64,000 bases of DNA from Bryobacterales bacterium (GTDB lineage: Bacteria; Acidobacteriota; Terriglobia; Bryobacterales; Bryobacteraceae): the NCBI GenBank assembly GCA_016713735.1, contig JADJOP010000005.1:186001-250000 (forward strand), given 5' to 3'. The notes beneath the pieces are model-generated. The model worked only from the letters and a program-made list of their open reading frames with translations, made no database searches and had not been told where the DNA came from. Made by a program: the position numbers and the translations under genes. Shown here piece by piece: positions 58,531 through 64,000 of this stretch (positions are counted from its first letter, which is position 1; the number at the start of each line of letters is the position of its first letter).

Positions 58531-59868
58531 ATGTCCATGAACGCCCTCCTCGCCGAACCCGCCACCACCGGCTCCAACGAGGGCCTCCTCGCCCCCCGCG
58601 CCCCCCACTTCCCCGCCAAAGCCAAACACGTCATCTTTCTCTTCTTAAACGGCGGCCCCTCCCAGGTCGACACCTTCGACCCCAAGCCGATGCTCACCAA
58701 GTACCACGGCACCCTCGCCCCCTCCGGCAACCTCAAAACCGAACGCAAAACCGGAACTCTCCTCAAGTCCCCCTTCACCTTCCACCGCCACGGCCAGTCC
58801 GGCCTCGAAATCTCCGAAATCTTCTCCAAGCTCGGCGAACACGCCGACGACCTCTGCGTCATCCGCTCCATGCACGTCGAGCGCCCCAACCACGAACCCT
58901 CCCTCCTCCGCCTCAACACCGGCCACCAGATCGCCGGCCACCCCTCCATGGGCGCCTGGCTCACCTACGGCCTCGGCACCCTCAATCAAAACCTCCCCGG
59001 CTACGTCGTCCTCTGCCCCGGACTCCCCGTCATCGGCCCCCAACTCTGGTCCAACGGCTACCTCCCCGGCATCCACCAGGGCACCCACCTGCCCAACAAC
59101 GAAAGCGTCCCCGAAAAGCTCATCCAACACCTCCGCAACAAGCAGGTCAACGCCGACGACCAGCGCCGCCAGCTCAACCTCATCCACTCCCTCAACAAAT
59201 CCCACCTCGCCCGCGAAGGCGCCGACCCCCAGCTCGAAGCCCGCATCGCCACCATGGAAGTCGCCTACCGCATGCAAACCGAGGCCACCGACGCCTTCGA
59301 CCTCACCAAGGAAACCGACGCCACCCGCGCCCGCTACGGCAAAGGCGACTTCGCCCGCGGCTGCCTCCTCGCCCGCCGCCTCGTCGAACGCGGCGTCCGC
59401 ATGGTCCAGGTCTACTACGGCAACCAGCAGCCCTGGGACTCCCACGACGACATCCTCGCCCACGCCAAACTCGCCGCCGACAGCGACCCGCCCATCGGCG
59501 CCCTCCTCCACGACCTCAAAGCCTCCGGCCTCCTCAAGGAAACCATCGTCATCATCAGCGGCGAATTCGGCCGCACCCCCTCGGTCGAAGTCTCCGCCGT
59601 CGCCCGCATCCACAACGGCCGCGACCACAACAACCACGGCTTCTCCACCGTCGTCGCCGGCGGCGGCTTCAAAGGCGGCTTCGCCTACGGCTCCACCGAC
59701 GACTTCGGCTTCAAAGCCGTCGACAAACCCGTCCACCCCCACGACCTCCAGGCCACCATCCTCCACCAAATGGGCCTCGACCACCTCAAACTCACCTACC
59801 GCCACTCCGGCCGCGACTTCCGCCTAACCGACGTCGGCGGCAACGTCATCAACGACCTGGTCGGTTGA
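58531..59868 (+). CDS. DUF1501 protein, N-terminus probably longer
   Basis: From the first ATG this gives 445 residues: VIFLFLNGGPSQVDTFDPKP, GLEISEIFSKLGEHADDLCV, GHPSMGAWLTYGLGTLNQNL, VIISGEFGRTPSVEVSAVAR and KPVHPHDLQATILHQMGLDH are typical DUF1501 features. The frame is open upstream, and residues RRHLLQTLGTGFGAM directly before the ATG look like the core of a Tat signal, so the true start lies near 58450; no ATG or GTG is found there, and an indel in the C-rich leader (58461-58490) could explain this. It belongs with the PSD1 gene in front. Confidence 0.86.
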   Translation: MSMNALLAEPATTGSNEGLLAPRAPHFPAKAKHVIFLFLNGGPSQVDTFDPKPMLTKYHGTLAPSGNLKTERKTGTLLKSPFTFHRHGQSGLEISEIFSKLGEHADDLCVIRSMHVERPNHEPSLLRLNTGHQIAGHPSMGAWLTYGLGTLNQNLPGYVVLCPGLPVIGPQLWSNGYLPGIHQGTHLPNNESVPEKLIQHLRNKQVNADDQRRQLNLIHSLNKSHLAREGADPQLEARIATMEVAYRMQTEATDAFDLTKETDATRARYGKGDFARGCLLARRLVERGVRMVQVYYGNQQPWDSHDDILAHAKLAADSDPPIGALLHDLKASGLLKETIVIISGEFGRTPSVEVSAVARIHNGRDHNNHGFSTVVAGGGFKGGFAYGSTDDFGFKAVDKPVHPHDLQATILHQMGLDHLKLTYRHSGRDFRLTDVGGNVINDLVG

Positions 59869-59895
59869 ACGAGATTCTCTCTAACAATTTGCCTT

Positions 59896-59921
59896 GCAGC
59901 AATGGCCTTCGCCACTGCTGC
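59896..59921 (+). terminator. Hairpin after the DUF1501 gene
   Basis: GCAGCAATGGC-CTTC-GCCACTGCTGC is an 11-base stem with one mismatch and a 4-base loop, starting 27 bases after the stop codon. No T-tract follows, so termination is likely but not certain. It also marks the border of a compositionally different stretch. Confidence 0.5.
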
Positions 59922-59963
59922 TCCGTGGTGCCTTGGTGATAAACTGAGCAGCGGTTAACAAAG

Positions 59964-60413
59964 ATGGCACTCGATCTCATTTCTGTAAGCGCCCTTGTTT
60001 GTGAAAGGTTTCTTGCGGAGGAGGACCATGTCTTTAGCGCCATTCGAATTGTCGACATCTTTTATGTCCCGATGCCTCCTCCATCTCAAGCACAGGACTT
60101 GCCCGTACAGATCATCCCCGTCTACGTTCTGATCTTCATCAAGGCATGGAATGCAGGCGAAGTCGGATTTCGGCTGAGGCTAAAGAAACCTTCAGGAGAG
60201 GAGAAGGTCTTCGACGCCCCCCAAGTCCCCCAGAGGATCGAGATCTCACCACGGCACCCGGAGCCGGGGCTTCCCCTCGGAGCGTCAATCGGTCTCACGA
60301 TTCACGTCAGATCCAGCGACTTGGGAACCCATGTCCTGCTGATTGAGGTCGATGGGAAGACCGAGGCGAAAGTGCCTTTTACGCTACTAGCCCAACAGTC
60401 AAAGCAGGGCTAG
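59964..60413 (+). CDS. Hypothetical protein, possibly DUF6941-like
   Basis: This 149-residue cytoplasmic protein consists of mostly beta strands: LISVSALVCERFLAEEDHVF, SAIRIVDIFYVP, VQIIPVYVLIFIKAWNAGE, GFRLRLKKPSGEE and a C-terminal THVLLIEVDGKTEAKVPFTL. The overall plan, beginning with a Cys-Glu strand and an early IRIVDIF, resembles DUF6941 proteins, but I am not sure. G and C are balanced and codon choice is unlike neighbouring plus-strand genes, indicating acquisition. Its end overlaps the convergent gene by 35 bases. Confidence 0.7.
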   Translation: MALDLISVSALVCERFLAEEDHVFSAIRIVDIFYVPMPPPSQAQDLPVQIIPVYVLIFIKAWNAGEVGFRLRLKKPSGEEKVFDAPQVPQRIEISPRHPEPGLPLGASIGLTIHVRSSDLGTHVLLIEVDGKTEAKVPFTLLAQQSKQG

Positions 60414-60738
60414 ACGAAGCGGCCCTGACCCATGCCGACCCAATCTCAATCTGCATTGAGTCTGCATAAACCCGTTGCAGAACATATGGGTGGATGGCAC
60501 TGCACACCCTCGCCCCAAACTCTGCTGAATCGAACTCTTCCAGTTCGAATTCGGTCAGAACCATGTCAATGTCCGCAAGTGCATCGGCGATCCGGTCCCC
60601 TTGTGCTCCGCGATGCCCAAAGGCATAGTCAGAGAACCAATCCTGGAACGCCTCTGGCTCCAGAACTCCGACACGCACGGCGCGTGCCCTATCGGCTATT
60701 GCTTGCAGGCTAAACATGGCTGACCCACCGGCGACCAT
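60379..60738 (-). CDS. Hypothetical small protein
   Basis: I choose an ATG at 60738 with GGAGG 5 bases before it (119 residues); ATG 60717 is an alternative. It is acidic and helical, with YAFGHRGAQGDRIADALADI and MVLTEFELEEFDSAEFGARV, no signal and no known domain. TATAAT overlaps the start region on this strand and could be a -10 box for this gene only if translation begins further downstream. It is divergent from and overlaps the start of the gene at 60716, so one of the two may be wrongly called. Confidence 0.5.
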   Translation of the reverse strand: MVAGGSAMFSLQAIADRARAVRVGVLEPEAFQDWFSDYAFGHRGAQGDRIADALADIDMVLTEFELEEFDSAEFGARVCSAIHPYVLQRVYADSMQIEIGSAWVRAASSSPALTVGLVA

Positions 60739-61174
60739 TATACCTCCACGGCCAATTCGTGTTTGCCCAGAGCATTTGTGCAAGCTCTTCAATGAGCATC
60801 GCATCTGGGAAAGGGCTCAGGCCGGGGAACTGAAGTTCAGAATAGACTCTAAGCCAAAAAGTGAGAATTTCACGGACCACAACGGGCTTGTTTGCACAAC
60901 CAATGAACTGTTGACCGTCTGGGATGATCGCTTTGAATCAGGGGACATCCGCCGTGAGGTCGCCGCGCGGGTTCACCGACACGTCACTGCTGATGGCGTC
61001 CTAGGCGGAAGTAAGAAATGGGACCCATCTAAAGGCGAACTCCATATCAACGGCCGACGGTACAGACGCTTTAAGACAACCGATGGCAGGCCTCCGGTAT
61101 GTGAACTCTGCGAGGGGGGAGATCCGATACCAGCGCAAGAGCGGTTCTTCGACTCCACGTATCGTCCGGAGTGA
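60716..61174 (+). CDS. Hypothetical protein
   Basis: This 152-residue protein starts MADPPATIIPPRPIRVCPEH. It is hydrophilic, with LFNEHRIWERAQAGELKFRI, HNGLVCTTNELLTVWDDRFE and a C-terminal CELCEGG pair of cysteines that might bind a metal. There is no recognisable family. Composition is balanced in G and C like the two genes before it, so it is part of the same acquired islet. Its ATG overlaps the ATG 60717 on the other strand (CATG), an odd arrangement. Confidence 0.6.
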   Translation: MADPPATIIPPRPIRVCPEHLCKLFNEHRIWERAQAGELKFRIDSKPKSENFTDHNGLVCTTNELLTVWDDRFESGDIRREVAARVHRHVTADGVLGGSKKWDPSKGELHINGRRYRRFKTTDGRPPVCELCEGGDPIPAQERFFDSTYRPE

Positions 61175-61191
61175 TACCTAGTGCCTCCCCC

Positions 61192-61551
61192 CTACATCTC
61201 CACCAACCCCACAAACCCCCCATAAGCCATCCGCTTCACATCAAACGGCGCCGCCCCCGGCTTACACATCTCCGCCAACCGCGCATCCGCCATAACCTTC
61301 TTCTTCACCTTGTCCCGGTGTGCCCGCGACTTAAACGTAATCCACGAAAACACCACCACCTCGCCCTTCTTCGCCCCCGCCGCCTTCACAAACGACGCCA
61401 GCCCCTTGTGCTCCAAATCATCCCCCACGTTCTCGCGATACTCCAATGCCCCATGCTCCAGCCACACCTTCCCCGCCTTCCTCGAAACCGCCTTGTAAGC
61501 CGCCAAGTTCTTCTTCGGAACCGGAATCAGAAACCCATCGATGTAAGCCAT
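61192..61551 (-). CDS. DUF1428 protein (YbaA-like)
   Basis: This 119-residue cytoplasmic protein begins MAYIDGFLIPVPKKNLAAYK, and includes AGKVWLEHGALEYRENVGDD, VVVFSWITFKSRAHRDKVKK and DVKRMAYGGFVGLVEM, all hallmarks of the DUF1428/YbaA dimeric alpha-beta barrel family. The function is not known. Codon use returns to the usual G-ending pattern of minus-strand genes. Confidence 0.92.
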   Translation of the reverse strand: MAYIDGFLIPVPKKNLAAYKAVSRKAGKVWLEHGALEYRENVGDDLEHKGLASFVKAAGAKKGEVVVFSWITFKSRAHRDKVKKKVMADARLAEMCKPGAAPFDVKRMAYGGFVGLVEM

Positions 61552-61573
61552 CCCGCCATTGTAATCCCGCCTC

Positions 61574-61767
61574 TCACCGCCCCAACATCACCGGCTCACT
61601 CACATCCACCGCCCCCGCCGGCCGCCCAAACGCCACCGCCTCCTCCGACGCCGCCCCCGGCTTCCCATACCCCCGATCCGTCTGCTTCCGCCTGCCCCCA
61701 CCGCCGCAATCCACCACAAAATGGCCTCAAACCTCGCCACCAGCGACGGCGAACGCCGCTTCCTCAC
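61574..61767 (-). CDS. Possible small frameshifted gene
   Basis: From a GTG at 61767, preceded by AAGGCGGCGG, the minus strand reads RKRRSPSLVARFEAILWWIA followed by AVGAGG, then after a one-base-extra or two-base-missing indel near 61692 reads RKQTDRGYGKPGAASEEAVA to the stop at 61574. Codons are G-ending like genuine minus-strand genes and the region between the DUF1428 gene and the glycosyltransferase is otherwise empty. The product, about 63 residues, would be basic with a short hydrophobic stretch. I have no family assignment. Confidence 0.35.
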
Positions 61768-61917
61768 CCGCCGCCTTAAAGAAACACAACAAAATGAACT
61801 TCTCCTATTGCGCCGCGCCCACCCGCACCATAAAATACCTTCATCCGCTTGGTTGGGTGAGTTCGATTCAATGTGTTTGGGCAGCCCGCCGCCGCTCGCG
61901 GGCTGACGAGGGAAATC

Positions 61918-62718
61918 ATGAACGGTCATTCCGCGGCTCTCCGGCCCGCGAGTAAGTTTCCATACAGTCTCACTGTCTTCTTCCCGGCCTATAACGACGC
62001 CCCGTCGCTCCCCGGCCTCATCTCCAAAACCTTCGACGTCCTCCGGGCCCACGCCACTGACTTCGAAGTCGTCGTCGTCAACGACGGCAGCCACGACAAC
62101 ACCGCCGAAGTCCTCGAATCCCTCCGCGCCCAATACCATCCCTACATGCGCGTCGTCACACACGAAGCCAACCGCGGCTACGGCGGCGCCCTCCGCTCCG
62201 GCTTCGCCGCCGCCACCCGCGACTTCGTCTTCTACACCGACGGCGACGGCCAGTACGACGTCTCCGAACTCCCCAAACTCATGGCCCTCGTCGACGACTC
62301 CGTCGGCCTCGTCAACGGCTTCAAACTCCAGCGCAACGACCCCTGGCACCGCATCTTCATCGGCAAAACCTACAACCGCTTCGCCCGCTTCCTGTTCGGC
62401 GTCAAACTCTCCGACATCGACTGCGACTTCCGCCTCATCCGCCGCACCATCATGGACGACATCCAACTCGTCTCCACCTCCGGCACCATCTGCGTCGAAC
62501 TCGTCCGCAAAATCGAGATGAGCCCCTACGCCGTCCGCGAAACCGGCGTCAGCCACCTCCCCCGCCTCCACGGCCGCTCCCAGTTCTTCCGCCTCAAGAG
62601 CCTCTTCAACACCTTCTATCAACTCCTCCGCCTCTACACCCAAATCGTCATTCTCGGCCGCTGGCGCAGCCCCAAGAAACACGAGGCTCCAGCAGCACAT
62701 ACCGTCGAGCATTACTAA
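61918..62718 (+). CDS. Glycosyltransferase family 2, polyprenyl-phosphate sugar synthase type
   Basis: The ATG at 61918 has GAGGGA 4 bases before it; an earlier ATG at 61873 is less likely. The 266-residue protein has SLTVFFPAYNDAPSLPGLI, FEVVVVNDGSHDNTAEVLES, FVFYTDGDGQYDVSELPKLM (DxD) and CDFRLIRRTIMDDIQLVSTS, resembling dolichyl-phosphate mannose synthase-like enzymes without a C-terminal membrane domain. It likely transfers a sugar from a nucleotide to a polyprenyl phosphate. Its end overlaps the convergent protease gene by about 70 bases. Confidence 0.88.
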   Translation: MNGHSAALRPASKFPYSLTVFFPAYNDAPSLPGLISKTFDVLRAHATDFEVVVVNDGSHDNTAEVLESLRAQYHPYMRVVTHEANRGYGGALRSGFAAATRDFVFYTDGDGQYDVSELPKLMALVDDSVGLVNGFKLQRNDPWHRIFIGKTYNRFARFLFGVKLSDIDCDFRLIRRTIMDDIQLVSTSGTICVELVRKIEMSPYAVRETGVSHLPRLHGRSQFFRLKSLFNTFYQLLRLYTQIVILGRWRSPKKHEAPAAHTVEHY

Positions 62719-63345
62719 CGTAGAAGCTCCCCAGCAGCCGCCCCGGCAACAACCCGCCCCGCCGCCTCCCCGCCACCACACCCGCGCGCACTCCTCTCCA
62801 CATCCGCCCCCCCACCTCCACGCTCTCCAGCTTCACCACCTCGGCCCTCGACTCCCGCGCCGCCGTCCGCAACACCGCCGTGCCCATCGCCGCCGGCCCC
62901 GCTCCGCCCTCCTCCCACCCCAACAAAATCACATCCGACGCCCCCGTATCCACCACCATCCGCCGCTTCTCCCCTCGCAGCTGCCCCCCACCGCCATCCG
63001 CTCCGCCGCCGCCACCGGAACAACTGTAACCCCGCTTACACTCTCAACCTCCACCGCATACCGCGCCCGCAGCCCCGCCCCCTCCGCCAACCCCGGCCGC
63101 AAGCTCACCGATTCCGCCCCCGTATCCACCAACATCCGGTACGGCCCCGTCCCGTTCACCCACACCCCGCCCACCACCGCATACCCCCCCTTCACCTCCA
63201 TCTCCACCTCGCCCACTGCCACTCCGCCCCTCCCCGCCGGTCCCCCCGCCCCAGCCACCCCGCCACCCTCCGCAGGGCCTCCCGCCCATACCCCCCCAAC
63301 AAAAAGTGACAAAACGAACCCAAACAAGCCCAGTCGAATCAACAT
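62648..63345 (-). CDS. Exported retropepsin-like aspartic protease with two DTGA motifs, one frameshift
   Basis: I start at the ATG at 63345 (MLIRLGLFGFVLSLFVGG, a signal peptide); an ATG at 63372 adds 9 residues. The chain has one active-site-like motif in YRMLVDTGAESVSLR and a second in RRMVVDTGASDVILLGW, joined across a break near 62985 where a G run is one base short. Retropepsins have one DTGA per subunit and dimerise; two in one chain suggests a single-chain pepsin-like arrangement. A Gly/Ala-rich linker follows the signal. The C-terminus (GGLLPGRLLGSFYVSNARRY) overlaps the glycosyltransferase gene. Total length is about 233 residues. Confidence 0.72.
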
Positions 63346-63422
63346 GCAGCCAGCATGCCCGTCCCCCCGCATGATGGTCGTGACGGAACCCTGACCTTCC
63401 GCGTATGATGCAGTAGGCTTTC

Positions 63423-64000
63423 ATGATTCCAGCCACCGCCCCCCGCTACCAGTTCGACGGCGTCCTCGTCGACCCCGTCGCCTTCCGCGCCACCCGCGCC
63501 GGCCAACCCCTCACCCTAGAACCCCGCGCCTTCCACCTCCTCCTCTACCTGGTCGAAAACCCCAACCGCCTCATTACAAAAGAGGAACTCATCCAATCCG
63601 TCTGGTCCGGCGCCTTCGTCACCGACAACGCCCTCACCCGCGTCATCGCCCAACTCCGCCGCGAACTCGGCGACAATCCCAAGTCCCCCCGCTACATCGA
63701 GACCATCCCCACCCAGGGCTATCGCTTCCTCGCCACCGTCGAAATCGCCCCCGCGCCTGCCGCCCCCAAACCCGCCCCCTCAGCGCCTCCCCCCGCCCGC
63801 CGGCTCCCCCGTCTCCCCCTAGCCATCTCCGCCGCCCTCCTCCTCGCCGCGGGAGCCTTCCTCGCCGGCCGCCAGACTAACCCCATCTCCCCCACTAACC
63901 TCCAAACCCTCCAATTCACCACCGGCGAAGGCCTCCAACTCGGCGCCGCCTTCTCCCCCGACGGCAACACCCTCGCCTACGCCTCCGACAAATCCGGCCG
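63423..64000 (+). CDS. Winged-helix regulator with WD40/TolB-like sensor, C-terminus outside the window
   Basis: The visible 192 codons begin with a Trans_reg_C (OmpR/PhoB-type) winged helix: GQPLTLEPRAFHLLLYLVEN, ITKEELIQSVWSGAFVTDN and ALTRVIAQLRRELGDN followed by RYIETIPTQGYRFLATV. A Pro-rich linker and one transmembrane segment (LPLAISAALLLAAGAFLAGR) come next, then the first blades of a beta-propeller (LGAAFSPDGNTLAYASDKSG). This is a CadC-like one-component transmembrane regulator, a type very common in Acidobacteria. Its promoter region (TATGAT ending 13 bases before the ATG) is shared with the divergent protease gene. Confidence 0.9.
   Translation, partial: MIPATAPRYQFDGVLVDPVAFRATRAGQPLTLEPRAFHLLLYLVENPNRLITKEELIQSVWSGAFVTDNALTRVIAQLRRELGDNPKSPRYIETIPTQGYRFLATVEIAPAPAAPKPAPSAPPPARRLPRLPLAISAALLLAAGAFLAGRQTNPISPTNLQTLQFTTGEGLQLGAAFSPDGNTLAYASDKSG

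Overview
The window looks like a chromosomal segment of an Acidobacteriota member, most likely close to Solibacter/Bryobacter (Bryobacterales). This is inferred from gene content, not from a marker gene. The content is high-GC DNA with paired PSCyt/DUF1549/DUF1553 (PSD1) and DUF1501 proteins, ASPIC/UnbV (CRTAC1) proteins, Tat-exported sulfatases, sugar isomerases and oxidoreductases, and a winged-helix/WD40 regulator. No rRNA, tRNA, CRISPR array or IS element was seen. The + strand is C-rich from end to end whichever strand is coding, so + genes use C-ending codons and - genes use G-ending codons. This suggests the whole window lies in one replichore.

Layout: 1-11.9 kb is a tight - strand operon: glpK, a TPR/FG-GAP/UnbV protein, a five-haem membrane cytochrome with TPRs, a CRTAC1 protein, a sugar isomerase, an aldo/keto reductase and two exported hypotheticals. 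12-18.3 kb holds an enolase-superfamily enzyme, two convergent sulfatases, another isomerase and a CusF-like copper protein. A HicAB islet lies at 18.4-18.9 kb. 19.4-24.4 kb is a 2-oxoacid:ferredoxin oxidoreductase (VOR) cluster with CoA transferase, ferredoxin and branched-chain aminotransferase. 24.4-27.3 kb has an oxidoreductase and two glycosyltransferases. 27.3-32.2 kb has a sialidase and a DUF1501/PSD1 pair.

32.3-41.5 kb is a near-complete myo-inositol operon on the - strand (lacI-iolB-iolC-Cgl0159-like-iolD-iolA-iolE-iolG). 41.6-48.5 kb encodes mostly exported proteins, including a triple-RidA protein next to a SelA-like PLP enzyme. 48.6-52.7 kb is an operon of an Omp85-like barrel, a protein with kinase-like motifs and a metallophosphoesterase. 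52.8-55.6 kb has a beta-CASP nuclease-like hydrolase and an Npt-type nucleotide transporter. 55.8-59.9 kb has a second PSD1/DUF1501 pair. 59.9-61.2 kb is a compositionally different islet of three unknown genes. 61.2-64 kb has a DUF1428 protein, a glycosyltransferase, a retropepsin-like protease and the start of a winged-helix regulator.

About fifteen otherwise well-conserved genes are split by 1-2 base indels, nearly all in C/G runs or CG repeats, and most lie between 19.5 and 29.3 kb. I read these as probable sequencing or assembly indels rather than gene decay, and I annotate each such gene as one CDS with the lesion noted.
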